Assembly (NCBI GenBank): GCA_944321895.1
Contig: CALUNA010000006.1
Span: 62,001 to 126,000 of the forward strand
DNA from: an uncultured Bacteroidales bacterium
GTDB lineage: Bacteria; Bacteroidota; Bacteroidia; Bacteroidales; Paludibacteraceae
Reading direction: 5' to 3'
DNA length: 64,000 nucleotides
Shown here: positions 18,453 to 26,129 of the stretch, piece after piece
How the letters are laid out: the number at the start of each line of letters is the position of its first letter
Numbering within the stretch: position 1 is the stretch's first letter
The notes under the pieces: model-generated
The model's database searches: none
What the model was told of the DNA's origin: nothing
Seen by the model: only the letters and a program-made list of their open reading frames with translations
Position numbers and translations under genes: made by a program

Positions 18453-19177
18453 GATCTATTTACAATTACATATCTAAGATAAGCTGTCAAAAACGTTATC
18501 CGGTAACCCAATTTAAACAAAATCGTATTCGTGTTTTTTTTTGCAACAGCTGATTGCGCATTTGGATGCCGCCTGTAATCCAATAATACATCCCTGATAA
18601 ACCTGACCCTTCCATAGCGTCCAGCCAATACGCCAAGCCACATGTCATGAGGCACCTGCATTGTTGGAAATGGCAACAGCTTTTCTAAAAGTTCTTTCCT
18701 TACAGTCATACAGCAACCCAGAAACGAACAATGAATCAAATTGTCAAGAATACCATCGCTCAATTTGATATGGTCAAAATAAGATGATGCAAGCACCCGT
18801 CCATTATCAACCAATCGGCAATTGTGCACAATCAAACTTGCATCGCCTATTTCATGCAATACAGTCTTGACTTTTCCGGGACGCCAGACATCGTCCTGGT
18901 CGCACAGAAAGATTACATCTCCCGATGCATGGAGCAGTGCATTATGAAAATTGCCGGTAATTCTTGCAAAAGGATATTTTGCCGTCGCCAAAGGCTCATG
19001 CCGTAAAATCTTTATCCTTTTGTCATTGAAACTTTCCAATATCTGAACAGTTGTGTCGGTTGATGCATCATCAGACACAATAATTTCATCCCCGGCCGAC
19101 AATTGAGGCAATATCGAAGCAATTTGCTCCCTTATATATTTTTCGCCATTATATGTTGCTATACAAACCGAAATCAT
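18449..19177 (-). CDS. Glycosyltransferase family 2
   Basis: A 242-residue GT2 enzyme: VCIATYNGEKYIREQI at the N-terminus, VSDDASTD near 35, the metal-binding CDQDDVW near 90, and a C-terminal hydrophobic helix. CDQDDVW and the length fit the alpha-L-Rha alpha-1,3-L-rhamnosyltransferase type common in Bacteroidales capsule loci. The acceptor is unknown. It overlaps its neighbours by 4 bases on both sides. Confidence 0.87.
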   Translation of the reverse strand: MISVCIATYNGEKYIREQIASILPQLSAGDEIIVSDDASTDTTVQILESFNDKRIKILRHEPLATAKYPFARITGNFHNALLHASGDVIFLCDQDDVWRPGKVKTVLHEIGDASLIVHNCRLVDNGRVLASSYFDHIKLSDGILDNLIHCSFLGCCMTVRKELLEKLLPFPTMQVPHDMWLGVLAGRYGRVRFIRDVLLDYRRHPNAQSAVAKKNTNTILFKLGYRITFLTAYLRYVIVNRS

Positions 19178-20007
19178 TTGATTAAACCTTGTAATGTCAT
19201 GCGTACATATTTTCTCTTGTCAGCATAAAAGCATTGCCGTATACAACGCACACAGAGTCGAGCCAGCAACACACAACGTGCAATAATTCCCTGTTCTTTT
19301 GCAATACGTTTGGTCGATTCCATTATCATTGCATATCGTTGGGGAGTCATATTATGGGTATAGTCCAGTTGCGACAAATTCTGTATGACACCGGATTCGA
19401 AAACAAAAGCCAGTTTCCTCTTTTGCCACAGACGATAAAGATAACACGTATCCAGGTTGTCCAACGGATAATCTGTTGGGAAACCGCCGATAGAAACAAT
19501 GTCATCGACACGTAATACGGCACAACTGTTAAATGCGGCCATTGGTTGTGTTAACAGACCGGTTTTGGCTTTTCGCACTATTCCATAAGCTCCAAGAACT
19601 GGAGTATAAGTCCATGGTGATATTTGTTTTTGTTCCGGTGAGTGTATCTGTGGCAATAGGGCGGCGATGCTTGGTGGCACATGGAGAAGATGCGAATTCA
19701 AATTGGAAAAATAATCCGCACTAATCTTTGTGTCTTGATCCAGTAACAGGATCCAATCGGCGTTATTTTGTTTTGCCTTGCATAAGGCCATGTTATACGG
19801 TATAGCCAGCATATCATTCTGCTGGGCAACATGTAATTCATATTGTGATGATTCAGGAACCTTTACCTCCGGGGAGTTGTTATACACCAACAAAAAGTAT
19901 TTGCATTTTAAATTGTTTATATGTTGAGATAACGTCTGGTATGACAGGCTGTCCTCCAATCGTGTTTTATATAAAACAATCACAATCTGAATAATAGGGT
20001 AGTTCAT
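19174..20007 (-). CDS. Glycosyltransferase family 2, rhamnosyltransferase-like
   Basis: A 277-residue GT2 enzyme opening with IQIVIVLYKTRLEDSL, with LLLDQDTKIS near 88 as the DxD-type motif and a ...DNLDTCYLYRLW segment near 200. The DQD form is shared with rhamnosyltransferases. The next gene starts with a 4-base overlap. Donor and linkage are unknown. Confidence 0.82.
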   Translation of the reverse strand: MNYPIIQIVIVLYKTRLEDSLSYQTLSQHINNLKCKYFLLVYNNSPEVKVPESSQYELHVAQQNDMLAIPYNMALCKAKQNNADWILLLDQDTKISADYFSNLNSHLLHVPPSIAALLPQIHSPEQKQISPWTYTPVLGAYGIVRKAKTGLLTQPMAAFNSCAVLRVDDIVSIGGFPTDYPLDNLDTCYLYRLWQKRKLAFVFESGVIQNLSQLDYTHNMTPQRYAMIMESTKRIAKEQGIIARCVLLARLCVRCIRQCFYADKRKYVRMTLQGLIK

Positions 20008-20008
20008 A

Positions 20009-21178
20009 TTATCGATTCTGTAAAAGTTTGTATTTATTTACCCAAAAGGGAAGGAATAATAAGAAGCAGAATTTCACATGTCCTACAATATTTGTCATCA
20101 ACGTATCGCTGATGTATTGCTGTATGATGATAACAGCCACATAAGCATATAATATGACAAAGAAGTCGCTTCCCATTTGAGCTCCCTTGAAAACGAGGCC
20201 ATACAATAATCCTGCAACAAGTGCGGCCAATAGAACCCCCGTGACTCCGAAATCCTTATAATAAGGATACATTCCTGTATACGTATTGGTGGTAATGGGT
20301 TCTTTGATAAATGGCAACAGGGGATTTATGGGCGGAATAGAGGTAATTCCCAGTTTGTAACCAATTGCATAGAGAAACCGGAATGTGTTTTCGCCTTTAT
20401 GAGTGCAAGATTTCGGCGCAGTGACATCAAAAGCACTCATGCTGCTCAAGGAATATAAAACAATAAAGCCGTTCTTATCTTCTTTATTTTCAAATGCGGC
20501 TCTGTTCCGGACTGACTGCAGAATGAAAAAAGCTGCAAATAGCGTTAGCAAACCGATTATGATATGTTTTATCTTAATGTAATGTTTGAAATATAAAATA
20601 CATACGGTAAGAATGAATATCCAGAAAAATACAATTTTGGACAATGTGAAAAAACCAAATAGCAACATAAAAGAAACTGGCAGAAGCAACCGCCACCACT
20701 GGCGAGAAGAAAAATAATACAATTCAAGGGCGTATGAAACCTGGCATATGATCACTAAGAAACCATTATATGGTTCATAATGTTTCAGTTTGCCGATTGT
20801 GGCCAGACGCAGATTGCTTTGCCATGAACCATTCAGCTGCATTATTTCCACAACCCATATCAAAAACAAGGTGAGCGAACAAGCAGTAATAATCAAATAG
20901 ATATTCCTAATCAGCAAGTTTGCCTGTTCCATGATGACTGGAAATCGGAACGACTGAATAAATAATGAACTCATAACCAGACAGACGGTCCAAATGGACA
21001 AACAGCCCAGAAATTTTCCGGAGAGATCAGGAAGGGAGTGTGGAAGGGTCACGAATAGCAAAAGGCAGAAAAGCCATATGGCTGTTGTTAATACACCAGG
21101 AGAAAATATGTTTTGCCGTGAAAGGCAATAGCTTCCTGACAGTAATATGAACAATAGTATGAAAACTCCGAGTAGCAT
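20009..21178 (-). CDS. Probable oligosaccharide repeat-unit polymerase (Wzy-like)
   Basis: A 389-residue integral membrane protein with about ten hydrophobic segments and a larger loop between about 230 and 295. No soluble domain is seen. Sequence similarity among Wzy proteins is low, so the call rests on topology and on position between a Wzx-like flippase and glycosyltransferases. It would join repeat units on the periplasmic face. An O-antigen ligase or other acyl/sugar transferase cannot be excluded. Confidence 0.68.
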   Translation of the reverse strand: MLLGVFILLFILLSGSYCLSRQNIFSPGVLTTAIWLFCLLLFVTLPHSLPDLSGKFLGCLSIWTVCLVMSSLFIQSFRFPVIMEQANLLIRNIYLIITACSLTLFLIWVVEIMQLNGSWQSNLRLATIGKLKHYEPYNGFLVIICQVSYALELYYFSSRQWWRLLLPVSFMLLFGFFTLSKIVFFWIFILTVCILYFKHYIKIKHIIIGLLTLFAAFFILQSVRNRAAFENKEDKNGFIVLYSLSSMSAFDVTAPKSCTHKGENTFRFLYAIGYKLGITSIPPINPLLPFIKEPITTNTYTGMYPYYKDFGVTGVLLAALVAGLLYGLVFKGAQMGSDFFVILYAYVAVIIIQQYISDTLMTNIVGHVKFCFLLFLPFWVNKYKLLQNR

Positions 21179-21184
21179 GGCGAA

Positions 21185-22438
21185 CTATTTTCTTTTAGAA
21201 TATACCAAACTGCCTGATAAAATGATTTCGGCAAGCTCGGCAATCAAGTATCCGCAAGCAGCACCAAAAATTCCCCAGCGGGGAACAAGCAATACCGTGA
21301 TGCAAATACATATACACATAACTGTAAATCCTATATATGGCGCATAGCGTTCCAGCTGGAATGCATATAATCCTTGTATGGTGAACATGCTGGCAACAAT
21401 AATCAGCAATGGAAGAACCGAAAGAAAACGTAGCAGAGGAACTGCTGCCATAAATTCAGAACCCAAAAACAAAGATACGATAATTGGAGATGCGAAAAAA
21501 ATTACTCCGCATGACAGGCAGGCAAATAAAGTCACGTAAACCATGGATTTCTTGAAAAAAGACCAGCCCGCTTCTTTCGATTCAGAAAATTTTTTGGTCA
21601 TTGCGGGGAATAAACTCATGCTGATAGGAAAATTAATCAGCATAACAAAAGCAATTATGATTTTATAAGCTCCCGAGTAAATTCCTAAGTCTGTATTGTC
21701 TGCAAAAAAACCCAGGTAAGTCAGGCCAAAAGTAGAATAAACGGTGCCGAATAATGTATTCAGGAAAATAGGAGTGCTTTTTGCAAACAGTTTTTTCTGA
21801 ATCTTTATCTCACATGGATTCCACCCTATATTGTAATGTCGTATGACATAGATGAATGCAAACAGTCCAACAGCAATATAGGAAAGAGACAATAATAGTA
21901 AATAGAGACCGTCATCGGTGTTGTTTCTTACAAGAATCACGACACAAATGCCTCCCAGAAACTTAATGAGAAAGTTAAAACAGGCCATTTTCCCCATTTC
22001 CTCTATACCTTGGAAAAACCAGTTGGGAAATAAGGTAAAGCCAATGTTAATAAGAAATGCATATATGAACAATGTGGAGTCTGCTTGAGCGCGTGGCCAT
22101 ATAAAAAACAAGATGCATAGGATTAGAAAAGAAATGATGAAAAGCAGCAGCTTGTAGTATATTGTTGTCCAGAAAACATTCTTTTGTTCGTTATTGTTCC
22201 CTTTGCATAAAGCGATTGCTCTTGTCGCAGAGTAGTCAAAACCATAATTAACCAGGATTGTCAAATAGGCAATAATATTCTGGATGTAAGAAACATTACC
22301 AAAAGCGTCGGCTCCCAGTGCTCTCACAACAAAGGGTATTATCAATACGGGAATGGCATAGTTTGCTACTTGTAACAAACCAAGAGAGGCCATGTTGCGG
22401 AATATGGTCGTTTGTATTATTTGTTGAAATTTTGCCAA
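21185..22438 (-). CDS. Polysaccharide flippase (Wzx/RfbX-like, MATE superfamily)
   Basis: A 417-residue membrane protein with about 12-14 hydrophobic segments. Its N-terminus (LQVANYAIPVLIIPFVVRAL, then GADAFGNVSY) is typical of Bacteroidetes repeat-unit flippases. It should move the lipid-linked repeat to the periplasm for polymerisation. The frame begins with TTG at 22436-22438. The next ATG, 15 codons on, would remove the amphipathic lead-in usual for the family, so TTG is preferred. The upstream gene ends 13 bases away. Confidence 0.83.
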   Translation of the reverse strand: MAKFQQIIQTTIFRNMASLGLLQVANYAIPVLIIPFVVRALGADAFGNVSYIQNIIAYLTILVNYGFDYSATRAIALCKGNNNEQKNVFWTTIYYKLLLFIISFLILCILFFIWPRAQADSTLFIYAFLINIGFTLFPNWFFQGIEEMGKMACFNFLIKFLGGICVVILVRNNTDDGLYLLLLSLSYIAVGLFAFIYVIRHYNIGWNPCEIKIQKKLFAKSTPIFLNTLFGTVYSTFGLTYLGFFADNTDLGIYSGAYKIIIAFVMLINFPISMSLFPAMTKKFSESKEAGWSFFKKSMVYVTLFACLSCGVIFFASPIIVSLFLGSEFMAAVPLLRFLSVLPLLIIVASMFTIQGLYAFQLERYAPYIGFTVMCICICITVLLVPRWGIFGAACGYLIAELAEIILSGSLVYSKRK

Positions 22439-22451
22439 AACAAACTATTGA

Positions 22452-22754
22452 CTACTCGTATTTCCCCACTTTGCTTTCAATCGTGACATCCTCTTTGGCA
22501 GAGGTTTGTATTTTCACATTCGTAATCACGCTTTCCGCACCGGCAGTATAACATGCTTCCTGTGCAAGGCGGATTGCTTCCATAATCTGTTCATACGTGC
22601 CTTCCACAACAGTTTCAAACGGGCATACCTTGTATGGAATTCCCATTCCGGCAATGGCCTCAATGGCCTTGTCTACAATATCATAAGGATGTATGCCGGG
22701 CTTTCCGGGTGTAGGAAGAACTTGTATTGCCGCATTTACTTGATATGAAATCAT
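22452..22754 (-). CDS. MTH1187/YkoF-type thiamine-binding protein (DUF77)
   Basis: A 100-residue protein of the MTH1187 family, with YQVNAAIQVLPTPGKPGIHPY split across 4-23 and FETVVEGTYEQIM near 50. Family members bind thiamine or related molecules. The open frame extends to 22787, but the ATG at 22752-22754 gives the family length. It is the first gene of the tightly packed run that continues into the polysaccharide genes, an unusual neighbour with no obvious functional link to them. Confidence 0.85.
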   Translation of the reverse strand: MISYQVNAAIQVLPTPGKPGIHPYDIVDKAIEAIAGMGIPYKVCPFETVVEGTYEQIMEAIRLAQEACYTAGAESVITNVKIQTSAKEDVTIESKVGKYE

Positions 22755-22824
22755 AGATTTATGTATAAGGTCTTGTAATATTATCAAACGTTTGGAAGTT
22801 GAACTTATTATCTGTGGGCAAAAA

Positions 22825-22855
22825 AATAAAAGCCCGAAGAACTCGGGCTTTTATT
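22825..22855 (-). terminator. Terminator after rpsP
   Basis: AATAAAAGCCCGA pairs perfectly with TCGGGCTTTTATT around a 5-base loop. On the minus strand a T-run follows, 17 bases downstream of the rpsP stop. Confidence 0.88.
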
Positions 22856-22871
22856 AAAATGCCATGCACTT

Positions 22872-23414
22872 TTATTCGGCCGGTGCTGCTTCTGGAGTAG
22901 CGGTTTCTTCAGTTTGCGCTGCTTCGGCAGCTGCAGCTTCCTGGGCAGCAAGTGCCTCGGCTTTTTTCTTGGCCAATTCTGCAGCCTTTTCCTGATTTAC
23001 TTTTATTTCAGCATCCAGACGGGCTTTGGCTTTTGCGGCCTTTTCTGCGGCTACCTGTTCTTTGGTCTTGTCCAAGGTTCGAGTTTTGGTTGCTTTCCAT
23101 GCATCAAAACGTTTTTGAGCCTCAGCTTCGTCAAAAGCACCTTTTTTGATACCGCCTTGCAAATGTTTCATTAACATTACACCTTCACCTGAAAGGATAT
23201 TGCGTACTGTGTCTGTGGGTTGTGCACCTACATTTACCCAATACAAGGCTCTTTCAAAATTCAAATCCACAGTAGCGGGATTCGTGTTTGGGTTGTAAGA
23301 ACCGATACGTTCAATAAATTTGCCATCACGCGGAGCACGGCTGTCGGCTATTACGATATGATAATAAGCATATCCTTTGCGACCGTGGCGCTGTAATCTG
23401 ATTTTTGTTGCCAT
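22872..23414 (-). CDS. rpsP: 30S ribosomal protein S16 with long Ala/Lys/Glu tail
   Basis: A 180-residue S16. The conserved part occupies about 1-85 ([58 protein letters not shown]). The remaining 95 residues are charged, rich in Lys, Ala and Glu, and end in a low-complexity acidic AAPAE stretch. E. coli S16 is only about 82 residues; longer tails occur in Bacteroidetes. The gene is monocistronic, with a textbook promoter (23468-23499) and terminator. Confidence 0.95.
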   Translation of the reverse strand: MATKIRLQRHGRKGYAYYHIVIADSRAPRDGKFIERIGSYNPNTNPATVDLNFERALYWVNVGAQPTDTVRNILSGEGVMLMKHLQGGIKKGAFDEAEAQKRFDAWKATKTRTLDKTKEQVAAEKAAKAKARLDAEIKVNQEKAAELAKKKAEALAAQEAAAAEAAQTEETATPEAAPAE

Positions 23415-23467
23415 TTTACGTTAAAATTAAAAATTAATAGCTTATGCCTTTTCTCGAAAAGCGGGCG

Positions 23468-23499
23468 CAAAGATATAAATTATTTTTCACATATTCAAA
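23468..23499 (-). promoter_or_regulatory. Bacteroidetes promoter of rpsP
   Basis: On the minus strand TTTG (23496-23499), 20 bases, then TATCTTTG (23468-23475). The spacing is exact for the consensus. The following initial transcribed bases are shared with rpsA. Confidence 0.85.
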
Positions 23500-23780
23500 A
23501 CAGGTATGAATTTATTTGTGTTTGTAGACTGTGACGTGACAGAACCGGTTGGAAAAAATCCGTTTGTTATTGTCGGCAGGTCGGAAGTTTGTTTTTCTTG
23601 TTTTGCTTTGGGGCGGAAAAGACTGGTGTTGGCAAATAAATGTTTTGTGGGTATCTGAATTCATGTGATGGGAATTGTTGGATTTGCAGATTGCAGAAGC
23701 TTCTCTCGTGGATACAATGCAAATCTGCTGCCCGGACAAGTTTTTTTAGTGCAGACCGGATAAATATTTTGGAGATGTTG
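23500..23780. other. Gene-less interval between the rpsP and tRNA-Leu promoters
   Basis: About 280 bases with only short open frames that look accidental: no hydrophobic start, no recognisable motif, no promoter box placed to serve them. I see no repeat or strong hairpin. Confidence 0.5.
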
Positions 23781-23811
23781 TTTGCCAGTTCGGAAAAAAG
23801 CATTACTTTTG
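23781..23811 (+). promoter_or_regulatory. Bacteroidetes promoter of tRNA-Leu
   Basis: TTTG (23781-23784), 19 bases, then TACTTTTG (23804-23811), ending 10 bases before the tRNA 5' end. Confidence 0.82.
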
Positions 23812-23821
23812 CAGCCGCAAT

Positions 23822-23905
23822 GCCCAGATGGCGGAATAGGTAGACGCGCTGGTCTCAAACACCAGTGGATTCACTTCCATGCCGGTTCGATCCCGGCTCT
23901 GGGTA
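23822..23905 (+). tRNA. tRNA-Leu (anticodon CAA)
   Basis: An 84-base class II tRNA. The acceptor arms GCCCAGA and TCTGGGT pair (first pair G-U). The anticodon stem CTGGT/ACCAG holds loop CTCAAAC, so the anticodon is CAA, reading UUG. There is a long variable arm, a T-arm GCCGG-TTCGATC-CCGGC, and discriminator base A at 23905. CCA is not encoded. It has its own promoter and terminator. Confidence 0.96.
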
Positions 23906-23911
23906 CAAACG

Positions 23912-23947
23912 CAAAAAGCTGATGGTCCGTCGATTGTCAGCTTTTTG
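23912..23947 (+). terminator. Terminator after tRNA-Leu
   Basis: CAAAAAGCTGA pairs with TCAGCTTTTTG around a 14-base loop. The T5 run lies within the 3' arm. Confidence 0.75.
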
Positions 23948-23988
23948 TGTAATATGACTGTCTTACTTATCAATAAATACACAAGATT

Positions 23989-25182
23989 ATGCTTCCATTA
24001 TCAAACCGTCTGCTATCGCTTTCCCCATCGGAAACTTTAGCCATGTCGCAGAAAAGCAATGAATTAAAGGCACAAGGTGTCGATGTGATCAATTTAAGCG
24101 TAGGCGAACCGGATTTTTATACGCCGGAACATATCAAACAGGCAGCCAAACAAGCCGTGGATGATAATTTCTCGTTCTATTCGCCTGTTCCGGGATACAT
24201 GCCTTTGCGAAAAGCCATCTGCGCCAAGTTGAAAAATGAAAATGGTTTGGAATATCAGCCGGAGCAGATTGTTTGTTCCAATGGCGCGAAACAGTCTGTT
24301 TGTAACGTGATCCTTGCTCTGATTGGCAAAGGCGATGAGGTAATTATTCCGGCTCCTTTCTGGGTGAGCTATCCGGAGATGGTCACGTTGGCCGATGGAA
24401 CGAGCGTATTCGTATCGGCCGGTATTGAGCAGGATTTCAAAATCACGCCGGAGCAATTGGAAGCTGCCATTACTCCCAAGACCAAAGCCTTTATCCTGTG
24501 TTCCCCGAGCAATCCGACAGGTAGCGTTTATTCGCAGGAGGAACTGAAGGGCTTGGCGGATGTGCTGGCAAAGTATCCGAATATTTTTATCATTTCGGAT
24601 GAAATTTATGAACATATCAATTATGCAGGTTCGCATCAGAGCATTGCCCAGTTTGAAAATGTACGCGACCGCGTGATTATCGTCAATGGTGTTTCCAAAG
24701 GTTATGCCATGACTGGTTGGCGTATCGGTTGGATTGCGGCTCCGGCTTGGATTGCAAAAGCATGCAATACCTTGCAGGGACAATATACGTCCGGGCCTTG
24801 TTCGGTTGCCCAGAAGGCTGCCGAAGCTGCCTATACGGGCGACCAGAGCTGTGTGGAAGAAATGCGCCAGGCATTTGAACGCCGCAAGAATCTGGTGGTA
24901 AGTTTGGCTAAGGATATTCCCGGACTAAAGGTGAATGATCCGAAAGGGGCTTTTTATATCTTCCCGCAATGCAGTTCGTTCTTCGGGAAATCTTACCAGG
25001 GACGTGTAATTGAAAATGCCGCCGATTTGGCCATGTTCCTGTTGGAAGTCGGTCATGTGGCTTGTGTCGGTGGCAAGGCTTTTGGCGCTCCGGATTGCAT
25101 CCGGATGTCGTATGCGACCTCGGATGAGAATCTGAAAAAGGCTTTTGCCCGCATCAAGGACGCATTGGCCTTGCTGGGATAA
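23989..25182 (+). CDS. Aspartate/aromatic aminotransferase, PLP fold type I
   Basis: A 397-residue class I/II aminotransferase of the AspC/AspB subgroup. Visible features are LSVGEPDFYTPEHI near 36, the SNGAKQ PLP-phosphate segment near 98, CSPSNPTGS near 171, SDEIYEHI near 203, and the Schiff-base lysine Lys237 in SKGYAMTGWRIGW. The C-terminal Arg that binds the substrate carboxylate lies in CIRMSYA. It probably makes aspartate from oxaloacetate and glutamate, with some aromatic activity possible. It is a single gene after tRNA-Leu. Confidence 0.92.
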   Translation: MLPLSNRLLSLSPSETLAMSQKSNELKAQGVDVINLSVGEPDFYTPEHIKQAAKQAVDDNFSFYSPVPGYMPLRKAICAKLKNENGLEYQPEQIVCSNGAKQSVCNVILALIGKGDEVIIPAPFWVSYPEMVTLADGTSVFVSAGIEQDFKITPEQLEAAITPKTKAFILCSPSNPTGSVYSQEELKGLADVLAKYPNIFIISDEIYEHINYAGSHQSIAQFENVRDRVIIVNGVSKGYAMTGWRIGWIAAPAWIAKACNTLQGQYTSGPCSVAQKAAEAAYTGDQSCVEEMRQAFERRKNLVVSLAKDIPGLKVNDPKGAFYIFPQCSSFFGKSYQGRVIENAADLAMFLLEVGHVACVGGKAFGAPDCIRMSYATSDENLKKAFARIKDALALLG

Positions 25183-25275
25183 GGATTTTTTATGAAAAAA
25201 GATGGCATGGGATGGTTCAACTTTCCATGTCATTTTTTTTGCATGATAGTTATTTGATTCGTGTGTATTTGAATG

Positions 25276-26046
25276 TTACAGATTATAGCTGATAACCAGC
25301 CTGTTGTCTATGTAATGAAAACTGAAAACATCGGTCTGGAAGGCTTGCTGGAATATGCCTTGCTTCACTAATTCATCCGGAGTTCCGCAGCAAATGCCTT
25401 TTTGCGGTTGCATAAGCCAGATTTTATCGGCGGTTTGCAAGGCCAGATCCAGCTCGTGGGAGCTTATCAGTACAGAGCGTTGGGTGTCGTGTGCCAATTG
25501 CCGGAGCAACAACATGATTTTTACACGGTTGGGCAAATCGAGGTGTGCGGTTGGCTCGTCCAGCAGAATCAGCGGCGTGTCTTGTGCCAACGCTTTGGCA
25601 ATCATTACCCTTTGTTTTTCTCCATCGGACAGGCAGTTGAAGAGGCATTCGGTCTTATCGGTTAGCCGTACCATCCCGATGGATTTTGTGATGGCTTTTT
25701 TGTCGGTATCCGACAAGCCTCCGAGCCAGGAGCTATGCGGGTAGCGGCCCAATGCGACCATTTCAAAAACGGTTGTATTTTCCAATTCGACTTTGTCTGT
25801 CAGCACCAGTGAGAAGAGCCTGGCCTTGTCTGCTTCGCTCAGATTGTCGGCGTTCTTGCCTGATATGGTTAATGAACCGCCCAATTTGTCTTGCAGGCCG
25901 GCCAGTGTGCGTAGAAGGGTGGATTTTCCGCAACCGTTGCTTCCAAGGATGCAAATCATTTCGCCGGGTTGTACTTCGAGATTTAATGGCTGTTGGATAG
26001 GGTGTTTGCCGTAGCCAATTACAAGTCGCTTTGCAGATAGAATCAT
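25276..26046 (-). CDS. FecE/BtuD-like ABC transporter ATP-binding protein
   Basis: A 256-residue ABC ATPase with Walker A GSNGCGKS at 35-42, signature CLSDGEKQRVMIAKAL near 138 (SDGE in place of SGGQ), Walker B LILLDEPTAHLD near 160, and ISSHELDLAL near 195. Its closest family is the ATPases of iron-siderophore and cobalamin importers. No permease or binding protein is adjacent; neighbours are an aminotransferase and rpsA. It may serve a transporter encoded elsewhere. The ATG at 26044-26046 is preferred to a TTG four codons upstream. Confidence 0.88.
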   Translation of the reverse strand: MILSAKRLVIGYGKHPIQQPLNLEVQPGEMICILGSNGCGKSTLLRTLAGLQDKLGGSLTISGKNADNLSEADKARLFSLVLTDKVELENTTVFEMVALGRYPHSSWLGGLSDTDKKAITKSIGMVRLTDKTECLFNCLSDGEKQRVMIAKALAQDTPLILLDEPTAHLDLPNRVKIMLLLRQLAHDTQRSVLISSHELDLALQTADKIWLMQPQKGICCGTPDELVKQGIFQQAFQTDVFSFHYIDNRLVISYNL

Positions 26047-26066
26047 GAATACTTCCAATTTGGTTG

Positions 26067-26074
26067 CAAAAATA
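26067..26074 (-). promoter_or_regulatory. -7 box of the FecE-like gene, fused to the rpsA terminator tail
   Basis: TATTTTTG on the minus strand, 20 bases before the ATG. It begins directly where the T-run of the rpsA terminator ends. Confidence 0.6.
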
Positions 26075-26080
26075 AAAAAA

Positions 26081-26109
26081 ACTCCTGAATCCGTTGCGGA
26101 TTCAGGAGT
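26081..26109 (-). terminator. Terminator after rpsA
   Basis: ACTCCTGAATCCG pairs perfectly with CGGATTCAGGAGT around a 3-base loop. On the minus strand it is followed by a T-run. It starts 20 bases after the rpsA stop. Confidence 0.9.
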
Positions 26110-26129
26110 TTCCAGTTTATGTTGAAGAA

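Noticed and set aside
23512-23803. Short minus-strand frames between rpsP and tRNA-Leu
   Set aside because: They run through the tRNA promoter, lack domains and have no promoter box of their own.
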